Below, piece by piece: positions 36,210 to 45,058 of a stretch of 64,000 nucleotides of DNA. The position numbers were made by a program, and so were the translations under genes. Position 1 is the first letter of the stretch. Each line of letters begins with the position of its first letter. Origin of the DNA: a virus; the IMG/VR virus record IMGVR_UViG_3300044675_001501, positions 105,498 to 169,497 of that record; one strand, written 5' to 3'. The notes beneath the pieces were generated by a model, which saw only the letters and a list, made by a program, of their open reading frames with translations, was not told where the DNA came from and made no database searches.

Positions 36210-36708
36210 TCGTTTCCTCTTCTAGATAGAAGGCTACCGTTGCCCTTGCTGTTACTGGTATAATTTCATATTTCTCATTAGATGACAAATATATAAGATC
36301 GCCTTGTTTTAGTTCTTTTGTTATCTTTGTCTCGCCTATATCAATCTCAATCTTAGCTGCACCTAATGCTTGCCAGAAAATAATATCTCTACTTATAGAT
36401 TTATTTCCAGTAGATTTTGAGCTAAAACTTAAAAGAATATCAGCACCGAAAATCTTTGTTCTTAAGAATGAGTTAAGATGTTCAATGTAGTAATTTATAT
36501 CTCTTATGTTTTCAGCATGTGTTAACTGATAACTCATTGTGCCAATAGGAAATCCGATATTCTTTTCCTCATTATCTGCGCAATATTGTAGATAGTACAC
36601 TGGTAAGTCCCAGCCGAACTCTGCTGGCATAACATCTTCAAGAACCAACCAAGACTTATTAACTAGAGATCTATTAAGGTCTATCTTATCAACTTCATTT
36701 AGTATCAT
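36181..36708 (-). CDS. Cupin-like hypothetical protein (175 aa)
   Basis: ATG 36708 has GAGG upstream and lies inside the end of the preceding gene. The second half (GETKITKELKQGDLIYLSSN) has the beta pattern of a cupin turn. No complete metal site is visible. Confidence 0.55.
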   Translation of the reverse strand: MILNEVDKIDLNRSLVNKSWLVLEDVMPAEFGWDLPVYYLQYCADNEEKNIGFPIGTMSYQLTHAENIRDINYYIEHLNSFLRTKIFGADILLSFSSKSTGNKSISRDIIFWQALGAAKIEIDIGETKITKELKQGDLIYLSSNEKYEIIPVTARATVAFYLEEETNEDNNDSTD

Positions 36709-37348
36709 TATTATCCTCATACATAACAGTGTTTGTGTCGCCCAATGCCCATTTAGGATTTTGTTCAACTACATACTTCTTAGTTGCTACTCTAAAATCA
36801 GGGAATAGCATTTCTTTTGGGTTGCTCGCCGCATCTAAGAATAAGCAGCGATTATTAGGTTGAGCAGCATATTGCCCATTCTCTAATTCAATAAAGTTAA
36901 AGCTCTTATGATCCTCTGGCCATTCAGCATAACTTGTGTCAATAATATTTAAATCTGGCGCTGAATGATCAACAGTAAACATATAATTGCCAGAATAGAA
37001 CTGCTTATCTTTCGCATAAAACTTTGCTGTTAGATTTCGAAGAAATGCTTTCTGAATAACAGTGAAATCATAACTAAAGCAGTCCCAAATCTGTAAAGTA
37101 TCTAGAGGTAAAAACTTTGTAGGGTCAATATTCTCTGTGCGTGATACATACGCATGGAGAGGTAGTTTGTCATAAAGTGCGCCATAGTTCGGTAAGTAAC
37201 TTTCTATTCTAAATGCTTGTCCGCGAATGCTTTTGATTGAAACCCAAATACACGGTTCGTATTCTCCATGACCTTTCTCAAAATCATAGAGAAATTCTTT
37301 ACGAATATAACAGTGTACTGGTGGTATGTTAGCTACTAGATGTGCCAT
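36695..37348 (-). CDS. Conserved T4-type marine phage protein (217 aa)
   Basis: MAHLVANIPPVHCYIRKEFL and HGEYEPCIWVSIKSIRGQ are strongly reminiscent of a protein conserved in cyanophages. Soluble, function unknown. Overlaps its upstream neighbour by 20 bases. Confidence 0.7.
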   Translation of the reverse strand: MAHLVANIPPVHCYIRKEFLYDFEKGHGEYEPCIWVSIKSIRGQAFRIESYLPNYGALYDKLPLHAYVSRTENIDPTKFLPLDTLQIWDCFSYDFTVIQKAFLRNLTAKFYAKDKQFYSGNYMFTVDHSAPDLNIIDTSYAEWPEDHKSFNFIELENGQYAAQPNNRCLFLDAASNPKEMLFPDFRVATKKYVVEQNPKWALGDTNTVMYEDNNDTK

Positions 37349-37979
37349 TCTCAATTAACCTATCTACGAATTTTAATAAGAGTTCATTGTGTCTTCCATT
37401 ATGCCAGTGCTTTGGCATCCAACTGTGATAGTCATACCAATATCTTTGACTCTCAGGATGACAACCAATCAACCCAATATTCCCTTGTATAATCGCCATA
37501 GGATCACCGTTGCTATAACTAGCCACAACGTCCACATTACCCCCAACCATACAAGCACCGTCATAGAAATACATCCTTTCTAATTGCCCTTCCCAACTGA
37601 CCAATTGTCCTTTGGCATGAGGACGTCTTGTGTCTGAGTTTGGTCTTGTGATATATTGTTCGACTCTGGTTTCGTCGAGAATATCGAAGCAAGACTTATC
37701 AGCCCAATAAGCACCCATGCAAATACCGAGGTACGGCTTCCCGTTTTTGACAAGAGTCCTAATGCTACGCACGTGCCTAGCAAGAAGTTTATCAAATCTA
37801 TCGGCATCACCTACTCCTCCTGGGAAACAAATTAAATCAACGTCATCAAAGAAATCATCTTCAATCTCATGTTTTGAAAATAATTTAAATTTATACTTTG
37901 AAGATAATGCTTTGATGACCCCATTCGCACACTGTATAGAACAGTTCGGATGTTGCACAAACAAAGCGATTGTCTTCAT
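37329..37979 (-). CDS. Glutamine amidotransferase-like protein (BPL_N-type)
   Basis: 216 residues with a class I GATase-like fold: nucleophile elbow YLGICMGAYW (Cys about 95) and CFPGGVGD, then LIGCHPESQRYWY providing the His-x-Glu. This fits the BPL_N/ThuA-like group. Substrate unknown. An SD-preceded alternative frame lies inside it (see findings). Confidence 0.75.
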   Translation of the reverse strand: MKTIALFVQHPNCSIQCANGVIKALSSKYKFKLFSKHEIEDDFFDDVDLICFPGGVGDADRFDKLLARHVRSIRTLVKNGKPYLGICMGAYWADKSCFDILDETRVEQYITRPNSDTRRPHAKGQLVSWEGQLERMYFYDGACMVGGNVDVVASYSNGDPMAIIQGNIGLIGCHPESQRYWYDYHSWMPKHWHNGRHNELLLKFVDRLIENGTSSS

Positions 37980-39776
37980 TTATCCCTCACATGCTAAACA
38001 CTCAGCTCCTTCTGCCAATGCCTTTAAGTCGATCTCTTGGATAACTTCACGTTCAATTTTCCTAGCGACTTTATCTGCTTTGCCAATCTTCTCAGAACGG
38101 CAGTAGTACAATGTCTTTAGACCTTGCTTCCATGCTTGAAAGTGTACTGCGTGGAGATATTTGATATTTGAATCTGGTCTAAAGAATAGGTTGACTGATT
38201 GGGCTTGGTCGATATACTCTTGCCTGTCAGCTGCATGCTCAATGATCCATCTTTGGTCAATTTCCATTGATGTTTTAAAGGTATCTTTCTCAAGTTCTGT
38301 AAGGAACTCAAGATGTTGAACACTTCCATCGTTGGCGATAATACTTGACCAGACTTCGTTATAATCCAGCTTACTGTCTGCATCACACTTCTCCTTAATA
38401 ATTTTATCCAGATAACGATTCTTGTTTAAGTGAGAACCCGATAGAGTGTCTTGGCGATAAGCATTAGCCCTATAAGGTTCAATACTAGGAGAGGTATTGC
38501 CCATAATAATGGAAGAACTAGCATTGGGAGCAATTGCCATAAGATGGCTGAAACGATTGCCAGTACCCTTAGCATCTGGCGCTTCACCTCTTTCAGATCC
38601 AAGTTCGATATTAGCATCATCGAGTTTATACCTTATGTGCGAAAAGATTTGATTGTTTGAAACTTTAGCCATGACACCCTCGAAAGGTAAACCTCTCTTC
38701 TGAAGGTAAGCATGAAATCCTAAGGCACCAACGCCAATACTACGCTCAAGAGTAGCAGAGTGAACAGCCCTGGAAATGGCACTAGGTGCGTTATCAATAA
38801 AATACTGTAGCACGTTATCGAGCATTTCAGCAATATCGCGAAGGAATAGGGGATCTTTTCTCCAATCATCAAAGTACTCCAAATTAACTGACGATAAACA
38901 ACATACTGCTGTTCTCTCTTCATTCGTTGGTAGAATAATTTCGGAACAGAGATTAGATTGATTGATACGTAGACCTTTATCCTTCAACCATTGAGGCATC
39001 TTTCTATTAGATTGATCAATAAAATGAAGATATGGTTCTCCTGTTTGCATACGCAACTCTAAAATTTTCTGCCACAATTCGCGAGCAGAAACAACATCAC
39101 GGTTCTCACCACTGTGTGGATCAATTAGTTGCCATGAGTCATCAGCATGCGGGTCAAGCATGCAGCGTTCAACGATTTCCATAAATGCGTCAGGGATATT
39201 AATACCATGGTGAAGGTTCAGAGCACGCATGTTCTGATCTCCAGTTGGTTTACGCATTTCTAAGAAAGGAATAATATCTGGATGGCTAATGTCGAGATAA
39301 GCAGCGTAGCTACCACGACGAGTCCTGCCTTGACGATAAGCCAAAGAAGACGCATCGTAAATCTTGAGGTGAGGCATAACTCCAGTGCTCTTGTCATCAG
39401 CCGAACGGATACCAAAGCCAATGCCAACACCGCCACCAAGCATAGAAAGCCAATTAGTTTCACTAAGATTATCAACTAAACCCTCCGCTGTATCTTCAAT
39501 ATAATTTAAAAAGCAAGATATTGGAAGACCACGCTTACTACGACCGAATGATAAAATGGGTGTAGAATATGATAACCAATGTTTGCTGCTGTAGTCGTAA
39601 AGTCTTTGCGCATGTTCTGGATTGCTGCCGAACTTAGCACTAACATATGCGAATCTTTCTTGAGGGGAGGTTTCATCCTCTCTCATATAACTTTCTCTTA
39701 ATCTAATCTTTCCTAGTTCGTCAAACAGTTCATCACGTGAATAGTCTACCTTGATGCCGTGAACAACACTCTCCAT
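37980..39776 (-). CDS. nrdA: Ribonucleotide reductase large subunit
   Basis: 598 residues, shorter than typical NrdA (~750) because the N-terminal ATP-cone is missing. Active-site NLCSEI, the YxxG/GGVGIGFG loop, ATLERSIGVGALGFHAYLQK and the C-terminal redox tail CLACEG are present. Without the cone, dATP inhibition should be lost. ATG 39776 has GGAG upstream. Confidence 0.92.
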   Translation of the reverse strand: MESVVHGIKVDYSRDELFDELGKIRLRESYMREDETSPQERFAYVSAKFGSNPEHAQRLYDYSSKHWLSYSTPILSFGRSKRGLPISCFLNYIEDTAEGLVDNLSETNWLSMLGGGVGIGFGIRSADDKSTGVMPHLKIYDASSLAYRQGRTRRGSYAAYLDISHPDIIPFLEMRKPTGDQNMRALNLHHGINIPDAFMEIVERCMLDPHADDSWQLIDPHSGENRDVVSARELWQKILELRMQTGEPYLHFIDQSNRKMPQWLKDKGLRINQSNLCSEIILPTNEERTAVCCLSSVNLEYFDDWRKDPLFLRDIAEMLDNVLQYFIDNAPSAISRAVHSATLERSIGVGALGFHAYLQKRGLPFEGVMAKVSNNQIFSHIRYKLDDANIELGSERGEAPDAKGTGNRFSHLMAIAPNASSSIIMGNTSPSIEPYRANAYRQDTLSGSHLNKNRYLDKIIKEKCDADSKLDYNEVWSSIIANDGSVQHLEFLTELEKDTFKTSMEIDQRWIIEHAADRQEYIDQAQSVNLFFRPDSNIKYLHAVHFQAWKQGLKTLYYCRSEKIGKADKVARKIEREVIQEIDLKALAEGAECLACEG

Positions 39777-39796
39777 ATATTTCTCCAATATTCTTT

Positions 39797-40459
39797 TTAT
39801 TCTGAGATAAATTCCGTAGTCATAGGGAATACTTCAGCAATAACTTCTGCGCATGCCTTAGCAATTTCCATATGTTCCTTTTGCGTACCATTAGCGGAAC
39901 GGAGTTCAATATAGTGAACCCAACTCCTCAAAGTTCCATTCATGTAAAGACGAGAGACAGTTAAACCTTCTGGTAAAACTGCTCTTGCTTGTTCTTTTGC
40001 GATGCCATTATCAACAGCCCATTTATATGCTTCTCTTGCTGCAGATATAACATTTATTTGTTTAATTTTCCACTCATGTTCTAGCTCTTGATCCTCAGTC
40101 TCAATACTGTTCTGTCTATTCTTAGGATCTTGTAGACGAGCTTCTCTAAGAGAAAAATCTAAATCTTTTGTTGGGTCAGCATAACGCTGAGAAAATTCTT
40201 GAAACGAAAAAGAGCGATGACGTAACATTTGACGTGCAATGTCACGAGTAGTTTCAATTTCTAAGCAAGCACTTACCATCTCAAGAGGCGACCAGTGCTT
40301 GTGTTTGATTAAATAACGAATTAACTTTTCTGATGTTTCAGTATTTAACTGATTTGATGGATTACTAACTCGAGCGCAGAATGCGATTAATTCTTGAATA
40401 TCAAGATTATCTCCCAATTCTTCTACCGCTTTAGAATAACTAATTAACTTCACATTCAT
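39797..40459 (-). CDS. thyX: FAD-dependent thymidylate synthase
   Basis: 220 residues with the ThyX signature RHRSFSFQEFSQRY (RHRxxSxxxxSxR). It methylates dUMP using folate and FADH2, following dCMP deaminase in the pathway. Lies between nrdA and primase, coupled to the primase stop by ATGA. Confidence 0.95.
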   Translation of the reverse strand: MNVKLISYSKAVEELGDNLDIQELIAFCARVSNPSNQLNTETSEKLIRYLIKHKHWSPLEMVSACLEIETTRDIARQMLRHRSFSFQEFSQRYADPTKDLDFSLREARLQDPKNRQNSIETEDQELEHEWKIKQINVISAAREAYKWAVDNGIAKEQARAVLPEGLTVSRLYMNGTLRSWVHYIELRSANGTQKEHMEIAKACAEVIAEVFPMTTEFISE

Positions 40460-41478
40460 ACTTTTCTCCAAGTTGCGAATCTAGCCAATGCATTTAAACC
40501 ACTGTATGAGTTTTTATTTATGACGTCCAGGATTTCACTTTGCGTCATACCAGATAAAATCATCTCATTAATATCCTTTTGTTGGATTGTATCTGGAAAC
40601 ATACATACAGTATAACCTACTTTAATATATTTTTCAAGCTGTTTAACAATGTCTTTGTTTCTTGGTTCATTATCCATAACAAGGACACAGTTAGTCTTAA
40701 CCTTTTGAATCTCTAGAAGATCAAAAGAAGCGCCACTAACAGCAAGACAATTGGGAAGGAAAAGAGAATCAATTTGCCCTTCAACAACAAATACTTTCTT
40801 TCCCCAGTCGATCCTGTCCATACCATAAATTTTCTCCCTATCCTCATCAAGTTTAATCGTAATGTATTTCGGTTCTTCTTTACCGAATGCTCTTCCACTG
40901 TATGCGAAGACCTTTCCTTCTGGTGTAAAGAAAGGGAATACCAAACGTGGAGCATCATTATCCTCATTAGTAAATTTGAACTTAATACTGTTCGACCATT
41001 TTTTAAATTTCTTACAAAAATAAATTAGATCGAGTTTATCCCTTGGGATTTTTCGATCTAAACAATACTGCACCGCAGGGTGAGTTTCGTCAAGTAAATC
41101 TAACCTCTGAAGTTTAGACAAAACTTCATCCTCTAGTAACTCAGTTACCTGTTTCTCTTCTGGGATTACTGCGCTAATATCTTTGTGCGAGTTATATCTA
41201 ACTGCACCAGACTTATATCGCTCGATCACATACTCATCATATAAATGTGTGTCTATCTGTTTGATCAGATTGCCAAGGTTTGAACCATAACCACAGTTAT
41301 GACACTTGACAAACAAATCACTCTTCGCTCTATAAATGTATCCACGTGCTTTTATTTTATTCTTGGAACTGTCCCCACAGATAGGACAAGAAAAGTTCCA
41401 AAGATAATCTTTCTTCTGCTTGAAATTCCTCAAACGAGATGAAAGCATGGATGCATATTTTGCGTCAATGAATAACAT
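40456..41478 (-). CDS. 61: DNA primase
   Basis: 340 residues like T4 gp61. N-terminal zinc site CPICGD...CHNCGY (about 31-63), TOPRIM-type VVEGQIDSLFL (about 231-241) and VLVMDNEPRNKD (about 265-276). Synthesises pentaribonucleotide primers with gp41. Promoter 41505-41533 lies upstream. Confidence 0.92.
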   Translation of the reverse strand: MLFIDAKYASMLSSRLRNFKQKKDYLWNFSCPICGDSSKNKIKARGYIYRAKSDLFVKCHNCGYGSNLGNLIKQIDTHLYDEYVIERYKSGAVRYNSHKDISAVIPEEKQVTELLEDEVLSKLQRLDLLDETHPAVQYCLDRKIPRDKLDLIYFCKKFKKWSNSIKFKFTNEDNDAPRLVFPFFTPEGKVFAYSGRAFGKEEPKYITIKLDEDREKIYGMDRIDWGKKVFVVEGQIDSLFLPNCLAVSGASFDLLEIQKVKTNCVLVMDNEPRNKDIVKQLEKYIKVGYTVCMFPDTIQQKDINEMILSGMTQSEILDVINKNSYSGLNALARFATWRKV

Positions 41479-41504
41479 AACAACTCCACAGTGAACATGA
41501 TATA

Positions 41505-41533
41505 ATTATACTACTATTTTAGATGTAAAGCAA
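41505..41533 (-). promoter_or_regulatory. Early promoter of the primase operon
   Basis: TTGCTT (41528-41533), 17-base spacer, TATAAT (41505-41510). Confidence 0.7.
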
Positions 41534-41534
41534 A

Positions 41535-41891
41535 TTACCCCAAAACTTTCAAGATTGTTGGGATTGCTGAAATAATCCAACCTGCAAGAACTGCGCCACC
41601 AAGAACCATCCACTTCCACTTTTCAAGAACACCAATTCTTCCATTGATTCTCTTGTCCATATCATTCATTCTTTGTAAGATTCCTTCATGCTGTTTATTT
41701 GCATCATTAGATATGTCTACTAACTTTTCCATAATCTTTTCATTGCCCTCAGTAATTCTACCATGAACAACTTTCATTTCTTCTTTAAGTTCAGTAACAT
41801 CTTCTTTTACAATTTCAACTGTCGTTTCAAGTTTAGCAACTTGAATCTCAACATTATCAACAGGTTCTCTTGCTGCAGCAACTCTAGCCAT
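41535..41891 (-). CDS. Coiled-coil tail-anchored membrane protein (118 aa)
   Basis: ~90 residues of coiled coil, then one C-terminal hydrophobic helix (about 93-117). Probably tail-anchored in the inner membrane. Directly downstream of the spanin genes, so a lysis accessory role is possible. Confidence 0.65.
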   Translation of the reverse strand: MARVAAAREPVDNVEIQVAKLETTVEIVKEDVTELKEEMKVVHGRITEGNEKIMEKLVDISNDANKQHEGILQRMNDMDKRINGRIGVLEKWKWMVLGGAVLAGWIISAIPTILKVLG

Positions 41892-41895
41892 TTTC

Positions 41896-42489
41896 TTAAT
41901 TCCTATTGTAAATTTTTTCTTGTTCTTTTACCCACTCTTGTAGAGCTTTTAATTGCTCTCTTGTTTCGTGACAGGTTGTGTAGTTCCCTGCGACTGTTGT
42001 TGCGACGGTAGAGAGCGCAACTCCGCTGGGGTCTCCATCAGTGCTGCTGGAGGCTTTGGGAACTTCATTTTTACTGGCACTGTCGTGGAGCACGACGAAA
42101 CCGTTAGGCACATCGCACTTAGCATCAGACTCTTTAGAAATAAACTCTGGCACTTTTTGAATGATAACATCACCTTTCTCCTTGACAACTACCAATTTAT
42201 CTTTATACTTTGTTACAATCTTTTCAGTAACTTCGGCTGATTCTTGTTCTTTCTTCGCTACTTCTTCTTTGAATCTTTCAACTTCTGCTAGATATTCTCT
42301 CTGTGTCCATAGTCCACCAGTAATAAAAATACCAGCTGTAAATAATAACACACCAATAATTCTAGGAACAAATCTAGGAACTAATGGATGATTAACAAAC
42401 AAATAAGTTAAAAAACCTACGACCACTAGAGCGCCAGCGACTGCCTGGAACACCCACATTGGTAGTAGGTTTAGCATGAACATTAACAC
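41896..42489 (-). CDS. Rz-like inner-membrane spanin
   Basis: 197 residues: N-terminal membrane helices (about 8-60), a Lys/Glu coiled coil, then a periplasmic part NGFVVLHDSA...SGVALSTVATTV..NYTTC..TREQLKALQEWV that recurs in Rz-type proteins. It carries an embedded Rz1-like gene in another frame, the classical spanin arrangement. Spanins fuse inner and outer membranes in the last step of lysis. Confidence 0.75.
   Translation of the reverse strand: MLMFMLNLLPMWVFQAVAGALVVVGFLTYLFVNHPLVPRFVPRIIGVLLFTAGIFITGGLWTQREYLAEVERFKEEVAKKEQESAEVTEKIVTKYKDKLVVVKEKGDVIIQKVPEFISKESDAKCDVPNGFVVLHDSASKNEVPKASSSTDGDPSGVALSTVATTVAGNYTTCHETREQLKALQEWVKEQEKIYNRN
41949..42170 (-). CDS. Rz1-like outer-membrane lipoprotein (embedded)
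   Basis: 73 residues in a different frame inside the Rz-like gene. ATG 42170 has AAGGAG seven bases upstream. Signal peptide with lipobox TVSSC (mature Cys about 27), then a short Pro-rich mature part (FPKPPAALMETPAELRSLP), as in Rz1 proteins. It should pair across the periplasm with the Rz-like product. Confidence 0.75.
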   Translation of the reverse strand: MLSFKKCQSLFLKSLMLSAMCLTVSSCSTTVPVKMKFPKPPAALMETPAELRSLPSQQQSQGTTQPVTKQESN

Positions 42490-43182
42490 TTAGAACTCCT
42501 CTATTCTTGTCACCTGTAATGAGTTATCAAATTTAATTAGTTTAGTAGTCTCTTCACTCTTTAGAACCAAAATAGCATTTGGGTTCTTCTCAACATACTC
42601 ATAGATCTTTAACATTTCCTGATCATTAAAGTCTAAGCATTCGCCAATATCAACTGGCTTCTTTTTCTTTTGAAATCTTCTAACAATGTCATTACCAACC
42701 TTGAAAGAACCGTATCTCTTTCCAAGTTTATTAACTCTTACTACTGGTTCATTAGTTGCTACTCCTGCTCCAGTAACATTAGCAACTTCTTCCAAGATCT
42801 CTTTTAGAAGAAGTTCTTCCTCAACAAATACAATATTCTCTAGATTAATCTTTTGAAGTATTGTCTTAAAGTTTTCTTCGAGCTTCGTTGGATTAATTCG
42901 CATCTCATAAGATTCTTTAACCAACCAGAAAGCTGCGACGATAGACTTTAATTTACTCTCACCACCAGGAAGGCGATTAAGAATTCTTTTAACATTAAAC
43001 ACTAATCTATGAAGATATGTATATGCATCTTTCTCATCAACAGTCTTTAAAGAACTTGTCTTCTTTAAGTTATTACCTTTATCGTCAATGATTCCCAACT
43101 TATATGCTTTGGTCTCTTTGAATGGAGTAACTAGCATATAGAGCAATCTAAAAGCGATTAAGTTGTCAACAATTTTTGACAT
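42490..43182 (-). CDS. Conserved T4-type phage protein (230 aa)
   Basis: Helical protein starting MSKIVDNLIAFRLLYMLVTP with KDAYTYLHRLVFNVKRIL; conserved in T4-type marine phages as far as I recall. Possibly a structural or assembly protein. No motif. Confidence 0.65.
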   Translation of the reverse strand: MSKIVDNLIAFRLLYMLVTPFKETKAYKLGIIDDKGNNLKKTSSLKTVDEKDAYTYLHRLVFNVKRILNRLPGGESKLKSIVAAFWLVKESYEMRINPTKLEENFKTILQKINLENIVFVEEELLLKEILEEVANVTGAGVATNEPVVRVNKLGKRYGSFKVGNDIVRRFQKKKKPVDIGECLDFNDQEMLKIYEYVEKNPNAILVLKSEETTKLIKFDNSLQVTRIEEF

Positions 43183-43578
43183 TTATATTTTCCTTAGAGC
43201 CTGTATCATACCTTCATCTAGTGGGATATCTGAAAGTTTAACATCAGTATCTGGTATTTCTTCTGGCATTCTATTTAGATATAACAAAACAGTTGCCAGA
43301 ATATCCCAGTATTTCTTATCTATTTTATAGAACAACATTTTAGTTGCGGCATCACCAAAAACATTGTAAAGGATAATGATGTGATTCAATATCAATCTTT
43401 CTCTTAACTCATTATTAGTTCTGTATCTAGTGCAGAGTTTTTTAATGTAGAGAAATCTCTTCAAATCATCTTCGAATTCTTGTACGCTATGACATTGTGG
43501 GTTGTCATAATTGTGCATAGCGTACAAGACAAAGTTATCCTCACTCAACTTTTGATTCAGCAGCGTCAACTTTTTCAT
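43183..43578 (-). CDS. Conserved T4-type phage protein (131 aa)
   Basis: Helical; HNYDNPQCHSVQEFEDDLKR and LILNHIIILYNVFG are the most characteristic segments. Overlaps the coiled-coil gene upstream by 38 bases. Function unknown. Confidence 0.6.
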   Translation of the reverse strand: MKKLTLLNQKLSEDNFVLYAMHNYDNPQCHSVQEFEDDLKRFLYIKKLCTRYRTNNELRERLILNHIIILYNVFGDAATKMLFYKIDKKYWDILATVLLYLNRMPEEIPDTDVKLSDIPLDEGMIQALRKI

Positions 43579-43756
43579 CCTTACTTAGTTCAGCTAGAAT
43601 CTTTTCAGCTTGCTGTAAAGCTCCGCTTAATAAAGTAATTTCGGCTTGCAAGTTTCCAATCGCAGCACGATACTCTTCGAGTTTCGATTTGTTTTGTTGA
43701 ATACTCGCTTTATATTTTTCAATATCAGCCTTTAATGTATTTTGAATCTCATTCAT
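43541..43756 (-). CDS. Coiled-coil protein (71 aa)
   Basis: Nearly the whole sequence is heptad-like (KADIEKYKASIQQNKSKLEE...). Possibly a small virion or chaperone-like coiled coil. Confidence 0.6.
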   Translation of the reverse strand: MNEIQNTLKADIEKYKASIQQNKSKLEEYRAAIGNLQAEITLLSGALQQAEKILAELSKDEKVDAAESKVE

Positions 43757-43775
43757 AACGAAACCTCATTTCTAA

Positions 43776-44375
43776 TTAAGTTGTTGTATAACCATTACCA
43801 CCAAGGATGTGCCATGCGTTAGCAAGGTAAATCAAAGTAACTGATTCACCAGCTGCGTTTAGAACGATGGTTGCATAACCATTACGCTGAGTTGGTGTAA
43901 TTGTAACAGTTTGAGTTGCTGTCAACACCAAGTGCTTAACTTGACCAGCAACACCTGCTGCGATAGACAATGAAGATGTACCGTCAACAGAAACAACAGT
44001 AACTGCTTTGGTTAGATCAACTGCAATGTTTGAACCAGAACCAGTAATAGTTTCTGGAGTTTGGTTTAGGCGAACGAAACCGCCAGAGATAGCAAGGTTA
44101 CCAGCTACGTCTGCTTTTTCAGATGGAGCATTGGTACCGAAACCTACACGGTTGGTTGATGCGTCAACAAACATAGTATTCGCATCGGTGTCACCACGGA
44201 ATTGAACATCGTTTGCTGGGTTTTGAACTTGGTTGAAGATAACTGGAGTGTTAAGGTTTCCTAAGAAATTCTCAACAGTTAGTTTCTTATTTGTACCACC
44301 CTGAACAATAGGGATTAAGTCTGCGGAAGCTGCGCTTGTTGCTGCGGTTAGTTCCGAAATTTTCTGATCTGCCAT
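43776..44375 (-). CDS. Virion/fibre-type protein (199 aa)
   Basis: MADQKISELTAATSAASADL is the typical start of phage fibre and adhesin proteins; VGFGTNAPSEKADVAGNLAI adds a trimeric-fibre-like repeat, followed by a beta-rich C-terminal domain. Probably a tail fibre or head-decoration component. Confidence 0.7.
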   Translation of the reverse strand: MADQKISELTAATSAASADLIPIVQGGTNKKLTVENFLGNLNTPVIFNQVQNPANDVQFRGDTDANTMFVDASTNRVGFGTNAPSEKADVAGNLAISGGFVRLNQTPETITGSGSNIAVDLTKAVTVVSVDGTSSLSIAAGVAGQVKHLVLTATQTVTITPTQRNGYATIVLNAAGESVTLIYLANAWHILGGNGYTTT

Positions 44376-44404
44376 TTATTTTCTCCTATTCGATTATAAT
44401 GGAC

Positions 44405-44438
44405 TTAAAAATTGGGATGCTTTGTAACAAACATCCCA
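44405..44438 (-). terminator. Intrinsic terminator
   Basis: TGGGATG/CATCCCA (7 bp) with a 12-base loop followed by ATTTTTAAG on the minus strand, after the Ig-like gene. Confidence 0.75.
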
Positions 44439-44453
44439 CACCTCTAGGTATGA

Positions 44454-44460
44454 TATTTAG
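44454..44460 (-). promoter_or_regulatory. Late-promoter-like CTAAATA
   Basis: CTAAATA just after the stop of the Ig-like gene; the terminator lies between it and the next start. Confidence 0.25.
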
Positions 44461-44462
44461 TA

Positions 44463-45029
44463 TTAGCTTACGAAGGTTAGTGTTGCTACGTTAGATGTAA
44501 CTTCTGAAGCACCACCTGCCGATGTAATCTTAACACGATACTGGTCGCCACTGTTACCAACAAGTTGACCAGTTAAAGCCAATGATGCGGATGTCGCACC
44601 AGATACGTTAGTCCAACGAGTTGAACCAACTGCTTTCTTCTGCCACTGATATGCTAATGCACCACCACCAGAAGAAACTGCCGCAGTAACTGAGAAAGTT
44701 GCTCCACCACTGCTGGTGTTCTGATCAGCTGGCTGACTGCTGATAGTAATGGTATATGTAGCATCTGCTGCTTTAGTGTCATCAGCACGATCACCAGCGT
44801 TAGCTGCTGTTTCTGCCATTGCTACTAAGCATTCTGTTTTATAACGTGTAGCTCCTGCTGCGTCAGTATAGGTGCTGTATAACCACCAACCTGCGCCAGT
44901 GATACCACGCTTCTTATTTGTTTCTTGCTGTGCTTCGGTAATATCTACAAAAATTGCCTTAGCAAGATCTGCAGTGCCCAAGTATTTTGGACGAGAAGCA
45001 TCAGCGTCTGTTTTACCCCATAGTGCCAT
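44463..45029 (-). CDS. Ig-like virion protein (188 aa)
   Basis: MALWGKTDADASRPKYLGTA is an N-terminal domain seen in marine T4-type phages; residues about 100-188 form one Ig-like beta-sandwich (ATYTITISSQPADQ ... WQKKAVGSTRW). Surface-exposed decoration or fibre protein, perhaps carbohydrate-binding like Hoc. AAGGAG precedes ATG 45029. Confidence 0.75.
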   Translation of the reverse strand: MALWGKTDADASRPKYLGTADLAKAIFVDITEAQQETNKKRGITGAGWWLYSTYTDAAGATRYKTECLVAMAETAANAGDRADDTKAADATYTITISSQPADQNTSSGGATFSVTAAVSSGGGALAYQWQKKAVGSTRWTNVSGATSASLALTGQLVGNSGDQYRVKITSAGGASEVTSNVATLTFVS

Positions 45030-45058
45030 TTGTTATCTCCTTGAAATGGATTGTATTA

